Positions 27,124 through 35,113 of a stretch of DNA of 62,339 bases are shown in pieces. Location of the stretch: the NCBI GenBank assembly GCA_021736385.1, contig JAIPFY010000010.1, positions 1-62,339 on the forward strand. Direction: 5' to 3'. A model generated the notes under the pieces. It was not told the DNA's origin and searched no databases. It worked only from the letters and a program-made list of their open reading frames with translations. A program made the translations under genes and the position numbers. The number at the start of each line of letters is the position of its first letter. Position 1 is the stretch's first letter. The DNA is from Spirochaetia bacterium (GTDB lineage Bacteria; Spirochaetota; Spirochaetia; CAKZLE01).

Positions 27124-27223
27124 GATTCACTCATTCACAACTTCCTTCTCTCAGGTGCCGTACAGACAGCATGTCGTCGTTATGACTGCATGCTGCCTGT
27201 CTTCTTCATTCTTCAGGTCCCTG

Positions 27224-27253
27224 TTGACATTTATATACCGATCGGTATATAAG
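27224..27253 (+). promoter_or_regulatory. Promoter of the tetR-like gene
   Basis: TTGACA (27224-27229) is followed by TATATA (27246-27251, 16-base spacer) or TATAAG (27248-27253, 18-base spacer). Transcription from either would begin within a few bases of the ATG at 27261. Confidence 0.7.
27231..27252 (+). promoter_or_regulatory. 22-bp perfect palindromic TetR-type operator
   Basis: The bases 27231-27252 form a perfect palindrome with the core TATACCGATCGGTATA, in the style of TetR/AcrR/QacR operators. It fills the promoter spacer and covers the -10, so binding would shut off transcription. The adjacent TetR-family protein is the obvious ligand, implying autorepression. Confidence 0.8.
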
Positions 27254-27260
27254 TCAGGGT

Positions 27261-27839
27261 ATGGAACATGAGACGAACAAAGACCGGCTGCGGCAGACAG
27301 CTGAGAGACTCTTTGCTGCCAGAGGGTATGATGCTGTGGGGATCAGGGAGGTCGTTGAGACTGCCGGGGTCACCAAGCCTACGCTCTACTACCACTTCGG
27401 CAGTAAGCAGGGACTGCTTGATGCCATCTTCGCCGGACACTATCAGCAGCTGCTTGCGGTGCTGGGTGATGCCTCGGGCTATGATGGGGATCTGCTGAAG
27501 ACGATGAAGCAGCTTGTCACTGCCTATCTTACCTATGCAGGAGCTCATGCAGATACCTCGTATCTGCAGCTTGCCATGACCTATCTGCCGATCTCTCACG
27601 GATCAGCATCCATCATAACCCCCTATGCACAGCAGCTCCAGCAGTTCTTCGTTGACCTGTTCACTGCAGCGGTCCCTGAGCATGGGAATCTCAGAGGTCA
27701 TGAGCAGGTACTGGCGCTCTCGCTGCTCGGGGTGCTGAACAATCATGTCATTCTCCTGCTCAATGGGAAGGTCCCTCTGACAGAGCAGAGTGTGGAATCG
27801 CTGGTGAAGCAGTACATGTACGGCATCTATGTGCTGTAG
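27261..27839 (+). CDS. TetR/AcrR-family transcriptional regulator
   Basis: The 192-residue protein has the N-terminal TetR helix-turn-helix (RLRQTAERLFAARGYDAVGI followed by GVTKPTLYYHFGSKQGLLD) and an all-helical ligand domain. The only usable start is the ATG at 27261. AGGG immediately before it is too close to serve as a ribosome binding site, and the promoter would give an mRNA with almost no leader. The gene lies between the debranching-type enzyme and the GH13 enzyme, 67 bases before the latter, and could control it. The effector is unknown. Confidence 0.9.
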   Translation: MEHETNKDRLRQTAERLFAARGYDAVGIREVVETAGVTKPTLYYHFGSKQGLLDAIFAGHYQQLLAVLGDASGYDGDLLKTMKQLVTAYLTYAGAHADTSYLQLAMTYLPISHGSASIITPYAQQLQQFFVDLFTAAVPEHGNLRGHEQVLALSLLGVLNNHVILLLNGKVPLTEQSVESLVKQYMYGIYVL

Positions 27840-27906
27840 CAGAACATGAGCGGTGAGATGACACGCCGCTGGAACCTACACAATCAACAGGTATACAGGA
27901 GCCCCT

Positions 27907-29238
27907 ATGAAACAGAATCAGTTCGAACGATCAGCGATCTATCACGTCTATCCTCTGGCCATGGTCGGAGCCCCCGAGCATCGGAGCCCTGCAGAACCGG
28001 TAGTGAACAGGATATCGCAGCTGCAGGGGTGGATCCCCTACTGGAAGGATCTCGGTATCGATACGCTCCTGCTCGGACCGGTCTTCGATTCCATGAGTCA
28101 CGGGTACGACGGCACTGACTACTACCGGATTGACCCCCGTCTCGGTTCCTGGGACGATATGGTCCATACTGCCGCAGCCCTTCATGAGTCAGGGATCGGT
28201 CTGATCCTCGATGCGGTCTTCAACCATGTGGGGAGGGATTTCTTTGCCTATCAGGACCTGCTCACCTGTGGACAGACCTCTGCCTATCGCGATTGGTTCA
28301 AGACCGACTTCTGTGAGGGGGCTGTACACTGCGCCTGCTGGGAAGGACATGAGGAGCTGATCGAACTGAATCTGGAGTGTGAAGAGCTCAAGCAGTACCT
28401 CTTTGGTGCAGTCCGCAGGTGGATACGGGACTTCAGGGTCTCAGGGCTGCGTCTGGATGTGGCCTATACTCTTGATGAGGGGTTCATCAGGGAGCTCAGA
28501 GCGGTATGTGATCAGGAGGCAGGGGAGTTCTTCCTGCTCGGTGAGATGATCCATGGAGACTATACTCGTCTCATGAGGCCTCAGATGCTCGATTCAGTGA
28601 CCAACTATGAGTGTTACAAAGGGATCTATTCCAGTCACAATGACAGGAACTACTTTGAGATCGCCTATGGACTCGATCGGCAGTTCGGAGCGCAGGGTAT
28701 CTACCGGGACCAGAGGCTGTACAACTTCGTCGATAACCATGATGTCGACCGGCTTGCAAGTGCGCTCGAAGATCCCCGGCATCTGGCAGCATCCTATATC
28801 CTGCTGTTCATGATGCCCGGGATCCCCTCGATCTACTACGGCAGTGAACGCGGGGTGACCGGGAAGAGAAGCAGCACCTCGGATACTGCGTTGAGGCCGA
28901 GGATGACAGCAGGCAGTCTCACAGGGGGTGATCAGCTGTATGACCTGATCAGGAAGCTCATCAGCCTCAGGAAGGATCTGTCTGCTATACGGAACGGCTC
29001 CTACAGACAGCTTGCGGTAGCGAATGCACATATGGCCTTTTCCCGCCTGCTGGGTGATCAGGAGGTCATCGTCATGCTCAATCTCTCAGACAAACCTGTT
29101 CATATGCAGCTTGAGCAGGTCGAGCATCAGGGGTTCTTTCATGATATGATCGGCAGTGAAGAACGGATCTACATAGAGAACGGCGTGAGCTATATCGCCG
29201 TCAGTCCCTTTAGCGGCAGGATCCTGGTCCGGGCATAG
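27907..29238 (+). CDS. GH13 alpha-amylase-family glycosidase
   Basis: The 443-residue enzyme has the GH13 TIM-barrel motifs: DAVFNHVGRD (region I), GLRLDVAY with the nucleophile Asp (region II), LGEMIHG with the acid/base Glu (region III) and FVDNHDVDR (region IV). It lacks a signal peptide, a starch-binding module and the N-terminal domain of neopullulanases, so it is a compact cytoplasmic alpha-glucosidase, oligosaccharide hydrolase or transglycosylase. AGGAG lies about seven bases before the ATG. It follows the TetR gene and probably works with the importer and debranching-type enzyme upstream in alpha-glucan use. Confidence 0.88.
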   Translation: MKQNQFERSAIYHVYPLAMVGAPEHRSPAEPVVNRISQLQGWIPYWKDLGIDTLLLGPVFDSMSHGYDGTDYYRIDPRLGSWDDMVHTAAALHESGIGLILDAVFNHVGRDFFAYQDLLTCGQTSAYRDWFKTDFCEGAVHCACWEGHEELIELNLECEELKQYLFGAVRRWIRDFRVSGLRLDVAYTLDEGFIRELRAVCDQEAGEFFLLGEMIHGDYTRLMRPQMLDSVTNYECYKGIYSSHNDRNYFEIAYGLDRQFGAQGIYRDQRLYNFVDNHDVDRLASALEDPRHLAASYILLFMMPGIPSIYYGSERGVTGKRSSTSDTALRPRMTAGSLTGGDQLYDLIRKLISLRKDLSAIRNGSYRQLAVANAHMAFSRLLGDQEVIVMLNLSDKPVHMQLEQVEHQGFFHDMIGSEERIYIENGVSYIAVSPFSGRILVRA

Positions 29239-29501
29239 CAGTGCGATTTCGAACGGTACTGCGGTGAGCGATCCCTGACCGATCCAGCATCTACCCCTTC
29301 CTGTTCACCGATGCCCAGGGACCTGCCCGATCAACTGATTCCCACCTCAGCGTACCGGTATCCCGGTTATCGTATGTTCCTGAAACGAAGGTTTTACTGT
29401 GTTCGAGTTCTGTGGTACTATGATGCATCGGTACTACGGGCTGATCGTATGAAGACCGGATGAGCTGCTGTCCGGGGCAGGCTGAAGAGGTTGTGAACCA
29501 T

Positions 29502-29849
29502 ATGAAACTACTGATCTTTGTGCTGAACAATGAAGAACTGCTCGAAGAGGTGCTTGCTGCCTATATAGAGGCGGGGGTCACCGGAGCTACGATCCTGGAT
29601 TCAGAGGGGATGGGTCGGTTCCTCACCTATGAGGTCCCGCTGTTCTCCGCCTTCAAAGATTTCATGAAAGGCAACAAACCCTACAACAAGACCATATTAT
29701 CGGTGATCAGGAATGAGCAGACCCTCGAGCGTCTGCGGAGACTGCTTGATACGATCGTAGGGGATCTCGATAAACCTGGAACAGGTATCCTGTTCACTGT
29801 TCCGGTAGACTGGGCCTATGGATTGGTCCCTGAAGACGAAGAGGTGTAG
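29502..29849 (+). CDS. PII-like signalling protein
   Basis: The 115-residue protein begins MKLLIFVLNNEELLEEVL and ends with GTGILFTVPVDWAYG, which fits the two ferredoxin-like halves and the C-terminal GxGxxFxxPV segment of PII-superfamily proteins. The central loop (about 40-62) differs from the uridylylated T-loop of GlnB. The ATG at 29502 gives the expected N-terminus. A TATGAT at 29419-29424 may be the -10 of the operon. The next genes, with at most four bases between them, are an EIIA-like protein and the Mrp antiporter. A trimeric PII-like subunit controlling the antiporter in response to a nucleotide or ion is the simplest reading, but is inference. Confidence 0.65.
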   Translation: MKLLIFVLNNEELLEEVLAAYIEAGVTGATILDSEGMGRFLTYEVPLFSAFKDFMKGNKPYNKTILSVIRNEQTLERLRRLLDTIVGDLDKPGTGILFTVPVDWAYGLVPEDEEV

Positions 29850-29851
29850 CT

Positions 29852-30310
29852 ATGGGTGGCATTTGTAAACGATTATTACCGGCTTGTGTGGTCATGGATT
29901 CTCACGAGAAGGATAAGGAGAGCCTGATCGGTCTACTGGTCGACACCCTTGACCGGGTCCATGCGATCGGGAACAAGCAGCAGCTTCTTGATGATGTGCT
30001 GGAACGGGAACACTTCACCTCGACCTGCCTGGGGTTCGGTTGTGCGGTCCCTCATACCCATACCACTGCACTTGAGAGTACGCTGATCGCAGCAGCTCGA
30101 CTGGATCCGCCGCTTGAAGCTGATACACCTGATGGTGAACCGATCTCGCTGATGTTCCTTATGGTCGGTCCGGTCAACAGTGCCGGTCTCCATATACGGC
30201 TTCTGTCAAAGCTGGCAAGGCTCCTGCATGAGAGTGGTTTCAGGCAGCAGCTGAGGCAGGCAAAGACCTCTGAGGAGTTTCACAGACTGGTCTGTGAGAA
30301 GGATGAATGA
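29852..30310 (+). CDS. PTS EIIA-type (fructose/nitrogen class) phosphocarrier domain protein
   Basis: The 152-residue protein is a single EIIA domain. The active-site histidine is in GCAVPHTHT, matching the VPH motif of EIIA-Fru/EIIA-Ntr proteins, and the C-terminal LLSKLARLLHESGFRQQL is typical. No EIIB or EIIC is encoded nearby, so it should be regulatory in the manner of PtsN, which controls potassium transport in enterobacteria. It lies two bases after the PII-like gene and three bases before mnhE, which suggests phosphorylation-dependent control of the antiporter. Confidence 0.8.
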   Translation: MGGICKRLLPACVVMDSHEKDKESLIGLLVDTLDRVHAIGNKQQLLDDVLEREHFTSTCLGFGCAVPHTHTTALESTLIAAARLDPPLEADTPDGEPISLMFLMVGPVNSAGLHIRLLSKLARLLHESGFRQQLRQAKTSEEFHRLVCEKDE

Positions 30311-30313
30311 GCC

Positions 30314-30826
30314 ATGCGAGCAGAACGCATCTGGGGTGCCATACGGTTTGTGATCACCGCTGTGTCAATGTTCGCCGTCTGGCTGCTGTTCACGGCCAGT
30401 TTCGGCACCTTCTCCCTCGTTGCCGGTGCCATAGGGTCGCTGCTGATCGCAGCACTGACCTATGATGTCTTCATCGCGAAACATCAGGCGAACCTACGGT
30501 TCTTCCTGCCGAACCCTCTGCACCTGCTCATCTACTTCTTCGTCATGTTCTTCTTCATCTATCAGTCGAGTGTGGTGATGCTCGCTGCAGTGATCACCGG
30601 CAGGGTCAATCCGCGTATCGTACACTTCAGGACCAGAGTCCGCTCAGATGTCGCCCGCATGGTGCTGGCGAACTCCATAACCCTCACTCCCGGGACCATC
30701 ACACTCGATCTCAATGATGATCATCTGACGGTGCACTGGCTCTTCTGTGATACCCACCATATGAAAGCGGCAGGGGAGACGGTGAAGGGGCGTCTGGAAC
30801 CCTATGTGCAGAGGATCTGGTTATGA
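30314..30826 (+). CDS. mnhE: Mrp antiporter subunit E
   Basis: The 170-residue protein has three N-terminal membrane helices and a soluble C-terminal domain. NSITLTPGTITLDL is the family's signature, followed by HWLFC. MnhE/MrpE is a small subunit of the Mrp cation/proton antiporter. Its stop overlaps the start of mnhF by four bases. Confidence 0.9.
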   Translation: MRAERIWGAIRFVITAVSMFAVWLLFTASFGTFSLVAGAIGSLLIAALTYDVFIAKHQANLRFFLPNPLHLLIYFFVMFFFIYQSSVVMLAAVITGRVNPRIVHFRTRVRSDVARMVLANSITLTPGTITLDLNDDHLTVHWLFCDTHHMKAAGETVKGRLEPYVQRIWL

Positions 30827-31098
30827 GGATGATCATGATGGATGTCATGCAGTGGTATCTGCTCCTCTGTGCTGTGGTCTGCATCATACGACTGATCCTC
30901 GGCCCGACGACGGCCGACCGACTGGTTGCCCTGAACATCCTCTCGGGCATCGTCCTGGCGTTCCTGGTGCTCAGCGGGGTCCGGCACGGCAGGTCCATCT
31001 ATCTCGATGTCGCCCTGGTCTATGATATCTTCGGTTTTCTCGGGTTCCTTGCGATAGCCCGGTTCCTCAAAGACAAGATGCACGGGGAGGGGGAATGA
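30823..31098 (+). CDS. mnhF: Mrp antiporter subunit F
   Basis: The 91-residue protein has three membrane helices with the MnhF pattern RLILGPTTADRLVALN and DVALVYDIFGFLGFLAIARF. The acidic residue in ALVYDIF is conserved in the family. It overlaps mnhE upstream and mnhG downstream by four bases each. Confidence 0.9.
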   Translation: MRMIMMDVMQWYLLLCAVVCIIRLILGPTTADRLVALNILSGIVLAFLVLSGVRHGRSIYLDVALVYDIFGFLGFLAIARFLKDKMHGEGE

Positions 31099-31442
31099 TC
31101 ATGATCAGAGAGATACTCGCTCTCATAGCGTTCAGTGCGGCAGTGATCTTCGGGACGGCAGGTCTGGCAGGCCTCTTCAGGTTCTCAGATCCCTATACCC
31201 GCCTGCAGGCAGGGTCCCTGTGCGGTACCACGGCAGTCCTGTCGATCTTCATCGGTGCTCTGCTGCTCTCTCCCACTGCGGCAGTCTCTGCGAGGATCGT
31301 CATCATCACGCTCTTCTTCCTGATCTCCTCACCGACAGGAAGTCATATCGTAGCCCGTTTCGCCTGGAACATCGGGGTCCCCCACCATGATCCGAAACAG
31401 AAGAGGACTCCTGTCTCCAGAAAGAAGGATACCCCATCATGA
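31095..31442 (+). CDS. mnhG: Mrp antiporter subunit G
   Basis: The 115-residue protein has three helices with the MnhG pattern LFRFSDPYTRLQAGSLCGT and LFFLISSPTGSHIVARFAW. The C-terminal tail is basic. It overlaps its neighbours by four bases on each side. Confidence 0.9.
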   Translation: MIMIREILALIAFSAAVIFGTAGLAGLFRFSDPYTRLQAGSLCGTTAVLSIFIGALLLSPTAAVSARIVIITLFFLISSPTGSHIVARFAWNIGVPHHDPKQKRTPVSRKKDTPS

Positions 31443-31675
31443 TCATCATCCTGCTGCTTCTGATCCTGATCCTGGCTGTCTATGCCCTCTCGACGAGCGA
31501 CCTGCTGCAGGGCATCATCGCCCTCTCAGCAGTGAGTCTGCTTTCGGCCCTGCTGTTCTATCTGCTCAATGCACCGGATGTCGCCATCACTGAGGCGGCA
31601 GTCGGAGCAGGGGTCTCCACGGTAGTGTTCGTAGGGGTGATCCGCTATACCGATCGAAAGGATCACAGCAAATGA
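31439..31675 (+). CDS. DUF4040 / MbhD-like antiporter subunit
   Basis: The 78-residue protein has two to three membrane helices and the segment NAPDVAITEAAVGAGVSTVVF, the hallmark of the DUF4040/MbhD domain. In canonical Mrp systems this domain is the C-terminal part of MrpA; here it is a free-standing subunit, as in archaeal Mbh/Mbs complexes. It overlaps mnhG and the next gene by four bases. Confidence 0.85.
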   Translation: MIIILLLLILILAVYALSTSDLLQGIIALSAVSLLSALLFYLLNAPDVAITEAAVGAGVSTVVFVGVIRYTDRKDHSK

Positions 31676-32460
31676 AGAGACCATCGGTGACCTCATCAGC
31701 TATCCCGTTGATCACGGCTATGATCGCAGTGGCAGCTGTGCTGCTGCCGATCTTCCTTGCCGATACTCCCTGGCCTGTCGGGGCACGGGATTACCTGCAG
31801 GAGAACGGGTTCGGTGACTCGGGGGCTATCAATCTGGTCAGTGCCATCTATCTCGGGTATCGTGCCTTCGATACGCTCGGTGAGACGATCGTCCTGCTCG
31901 TAGCCGTGGGCGGGACCATCGGGATCCTGACCCGCTCAGGTGCGATCCTTGCCGAGGGATATACGAACCCTGATACGGTAGCCGGGATCGATTCCAGTGA
32001 GGAGGAGATTCCCTCCTTCTCACTGGCACGGGAGAAACGGAAGTCTCATGCCCTGAGGACCCATCTGCTTGAGGTGGTGACTGCCATACTCGGTCCGATC
32101 GTTCTGCTGTTCGGGTTCTATGTGATGCTCTATGGGCATCTGTCTCCCGGAGGAGGGTTCCAGGGCGGTGTGGTCGTCGCTTCAGGGATCGTCTTTCTCG
32201 GACTGGGTAACCGCATGGAGTCTTCGACGAAGCTCACACAGGCTGCTGTGCTCGGGAGAATCGAAGCTGCAGCCTTCCTGCTGCTGATCCTGGCATCGAT
32301 CAGCGGGATCCTGCTGGGGAAGGGGTTCTTTGGTAACCCCCTGTCACGATTCACCGCAGTGCCGGAGGGGTTCATCATCATGCTCAATGCCATCATCGGT
32401 CTGAAAGTAGGGGCGGGTATCGGATTCATGTGCATTGCCATACTGGGAAGGGAACGCTGA
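31672..32460 (+). CDS. mnhB: MbhE-MnhB fusion subunit of the Mrp antiporter
   Basis: The 262-residue protein joins two modules. The N-terminal part (about 1-110) has SAIYLGYRAFDTLGETIVLL, characteristic of MbhE and the extreme C-terminus of MrpA. The C-terminal part (about 120-262) is MnhB, with YGHLSPGGGFQGGVVVASG and a RFTAVPEGFIIMLNAIIG segment. Together with the preceding subunit it recreates the C-terminal region of MrpA fused to MnhB. The stop overlaps the mnhC start (TGATG). Confidence 0.88.
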   Translation: MKRPSVTSSAIPLITAMIAVAAVLLPIFLADTPWPVGARDYLQENGFGDSGAINLVSAIYLGYRAFDTLGETIVLLVAVGGTIGILTRSGAILAEGYTNPDTVAGIDSSEEEIPSFSLAREKRKSHALRTHLLEVVTAILGPIVLLFGFYVMLYGHLSPGGGFQGGVVVASGIVFLGLGNRMESSTKLTQAAVLGRIEAAAFLLLILASISGILLGKGFFGNPLSRFTAVPEGFIIMLNAIIGLKVGAGIGFMCIAILGRER

Positions 32461-32801
32461 TGATCGAACGAATACTGATCCTGCTGCTCTTCCTCGTCGG
32501 ATTCTCAGGGATCCTCGCGCGGAAGAACATCATCAAGAAGATCTTCGGACTCACGCTCATCAACAGTGCGGCAGTACTGCTGTTCGTGGTGGAGGGGAGT
32601 CGTGTCGGCTCTCAGGCTCCGATCATGGAGCAGGGGATCTCACAGGTGGTCGACCCGATACCGCAGGCCCTGATGCTCACCGCCATCGTCATCGGTGTCT
32701 GTGTCACTGCCCTTGCGCTCGCGCTCGCCTTCCGACTCTACCAGGCTGCAGGATCCTTCGACATCGATGAGATCAGGAGGAGGGTGCACGATGAGTCTTG
32801 A
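32460..32801 (+). CDS. mnhC: Mrp antiporter subunit C (NuoK-like)
   Basis: The 113-residue protein has three membrane helices and the NuoK-like sequence LTLINSAAVLLFVVEGS. DPIPQALMLTAIVIGVCVTA is the typical MnhC segment. The ATG at 32460 overlaps the stop of the fusion subunit; the longer frame from 32430 only extends into that gene. It overlaps mnhD by 11 bases. Confidence 0.9.
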   Translation: MIERILILLLFLVGFSGILARKNIIKKIFGLTLINSAAVLLFVVEGSRVGSQAPIMEQGISQVVDPIPQALMLTAIVIGVCVTALALALAFRLYQAAGSFDIDEIRRRVHDES

Positions 32802-34512
32802 AGACATGGTATTCCTTCCGGTGGTCCTCCCGCTGCTCGGGGCGGCACTGGCTCTGTGTGCGAAGGTGTTCCTGACCGGCAGGGCTTCCCGTATCCTGGA
32901 ATATACCGGGGTCTTCATCGGTCTCGGGCTTCCCTGGCTTTTCTTCGTGTATATCACACCGATGATGTATGCAGGTCAGGCGGTGAGCGGGGTCATCGGA
33001 GCCTGGCATACCGGGGTCGGTATCATGTATCGGTTTGACGGTCTTGCCTATCTGGTGAACATCCTGGGGTTCTCGGTTGCCGCAGCAGCCTGGGTCTATG
33101 CGCTGGGAGCAGGTCCGAAGGGTCCCTCCTTCAGTTCGGTCTTCCTGATCCAGACGGCATCGCTTGCCGCTGCGATCATGACAGCAGACCTCTTCAATCT
33201 GTTCGTCTGTCTTGAGGTCCTGGGGATCGCCTCCTATGTGCTCATTGCCAGCTCTGATAAACCGGGGGCGGCACTTGCCTCCTTCTCCTATCTGATGGTC
33301 AGTGCCACGGCCATGGTCTTCTTCCTTCTGGGGCTCTACGGGCTCTACCGACTTACCGGGGTCCTCTCCTATGAAGGGATCGCTTCAGCTCTGAATCAGC
33401 TTCCGGATGCAGGCGGGCCTGTTGCCCTGGTCTCCCTCTCCCTGATCGTTGCCGCTGTCGCGATGAGAGTAGCTGTCATGCCGCTGTATGGCTGGCTGCC
33501 CGATGCTCATGCGCTTGCTCCTCATGCGATCTCCGCCGTCCTGTCGGGGGTCCTGATCAAGACACCCCTGTTCGCACTCTCCCGCGTACTGATGCTCATG
33601 CCGGCAGGCGCTTCAGCCGGTCAGCTCATGGGGTATGCCGGTGCGGTGACTGCGCTGGCGGCCGTCGTGATCGCCCTGTCTCAGAAAGATGCCAAACGAC
33701 TGCTTGCCTATCATTCGATCAGTCAGATCGGGTATATCGTCAGCGCCTGGGGGGCTGCGATCCAGGTGGGGACCACCACCGGGGCAGGTGTCGTGCTCAT
33801 GGCTGCCGCGTTCATGCATGCTTTCTATCATGCACTGTTCAAGGGGCTGCTCTTCTTGAGTATCGGGACGACGGTAGATCGTGCAGGTGAGCGGAATGTC
33901 TATGTGCTCAGGGGGGCTGGGAGGATCCTCCGTGCCCATGGGGAGCGGTTCCCGGTGACTCTGATCTGTTTTCTGATCGGTGCGCTCTCCATCAGCGCCA
34001 TACCTCCGTTGAACGGCTATGCCAGTAAAGCTGCGATCTCCTATGCCCTGAAAGGTACTCCCCACTACTATCTGCTGTTCGCTGCGAGTATCGGGACGGT
34101 CGCCTCCTTCATAAAACTCTCAAGGATCTTCTGGCCTACCCCGAAGGGCTCTGCTGCGGTTCTTGATGATGTCCCTGCCGCGATACCCTGGCCGATCCAT
34201 CTCTCTCAGATCTTTCTGGGTCTGCTGTGTGTCATCGGTGGTCTTGCAGCGCCTGCCCTGTTCGCCTTCGTCCTGAGGCTGATCAGTGCCGGAGGCGCTG
34301 ATGTGGCTATCTCCCTGAAGTTCTACTCCTCAGGTACCATGATCAAGACGCTGATCATCACTGCTTCCGGGGTACTGCTGTTTCTGGGTGCGATCACCCC
34401 GAAGGGCTCTGCACTCCTGAAGCGGGTCAGAGAACGACGAAGGGACTTTGAGGGGCTCTTCGTCTCGTTCGCCCTCGGGACTGCAGCACTGGCCGGATGG
34501 CTCCTGCTCTAG
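32791..34512 (+). CDS. mnhD: Mrp antiporter subunit D (ND2/ND4/ND5-like proton channel)
   Basis: The 573-residue protein has about 14 membrane helices and the antiporter-like Proton_antipo_M core. Visible features are LFNLFVCLEVLGIASYVLIA with the conserved helix-5 Glu, PLYGWLPDAHALAPHAISAVLSG with the helix-7 Lys in GVLIKTP, and HAFYHALFKGLLF. It carries the only ND-like ion-channel module in this operon, since no MrpA N-terminal domain is present. The ATG at 32791 has AGGAGG seven bases upstream. A sulfatase remnant starts directly after its stop. Confidence 0.92.
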   Translation: MSLEDMVFLPVVLPLLGAALALCAKVFLTGRASRILEYTGVFIGLGLPWLFFVYITPMMYAGQAVSGVIGAWHTGVGIMYRFDGLAYLVNILGFSVAAAAWVYALGAGPKGPSFSSVFLIQTASLAAAIMTADLFNLFVCLEVLGIASYVLIASSDKPGAALASFSYLMVSATAMVFFLLGLYGLYRLTGVLSYEGIASALNQLPDAGGPVALVSLSLIVAAVAMRVAVMPLYGWLPDAHALAPHAISAVLSGVLIKTPLFALSRVLMLMPAGASAGQLMGYAGAVTALAAVVIALSQKDAKRLLAYHSISQIGYIVSAWGAAIQVGTTTGAGVVLMAAAFMHAFYHALFKGLLFLSIGTTVDRAGERNVYVLRGAGRILRAHGERFPVTLICFLIGALSISAIPPLNGYASKAAISYALKGTPHYYLLFAASIGTVASFIKLSRIFWPTPKGSAAVLDDVPAAIPWPIHLSQIFLGLLCVIGGLAAPALFAFVLRLISAGGADVAISLKFYSSGTMIKTLIITASGVLLFLGAITPKGSALLKRVRERRRDFEGLFVSFALGTAALAGWLLL

Positions 34513-34516
34513 AAGA

Positions 34517-35113
34517 TGGGGTGTGTGCCTGTTTCGTGAGGTTGGACAGGTTTACAGGGAAGACTACGTAGCGGTCTCTCTGCTCGATATAGCACCGACG
34601 GTACTCGGTGAGGCTGGGATCACCACCGCCGAACGGCTCGATGGTATCCCGCTGACCGACAGTCTCTCTGCAGCACAGCGACCTGCTCAAAAGCCGATCA
34701 TGTGTGATATCTGGAACCATGTCATGCCCAATCCTGCAGTAGGGACGGTCTTCACCACTGCAGCGGGTGAACAGCGGTTCTACACCTATACCATGACCGA
34801 TCCCCTTGATGAGCTCTATGATCTGGAAAGCGGCAGCGAACTACACAATCTGCTTGCTGACGGGAGCGAAGAGGCTGCAGAGGCTGTCGGTGTCATGGCT
34901 AGGAGGTTGTCGCAGGATCCCAGGTGGGAGGCCTACTCCAGCTATATCCAGCTCGAGTATGACCATATCCTGGGAGCTCGTGGTGACAATCAGAAGTTCA
35001 TCAGCCAGGAGGGGAGGGCCTCCTCACGGCAGCGATCGGTCGATCGTACCATCGGGCATCATGCGGTCAGGATGGAAGATATGCTGCTCTTCCATCTGGT
35101 AACGGACACATGA
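34517..35113 (+). pseudogene. Remnant of a sulfatase (C-terminal part only)
   Basis: The frame contains VSLLDIAPTVLGEAGI, RLDGIPLTDSL, and DELYDLESGSELHNLLAD, the usual order of segments in the C-terminal subdomain of sulfatases. The catalytic N-terminal half (metal site and C-x-P-x-R motif) is absent, and similarity begins only a few bases after the mnhD stop. No ribosome binding site or suitable start is present. The last 90 bases overlap the end of the convergent uracil-DNA glycosylase gene. A deletion that removed the front of a sulfatase gene best explains it. The anaerobic sulfatase maturase lies within 1 kb. Confidence 0.7.
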
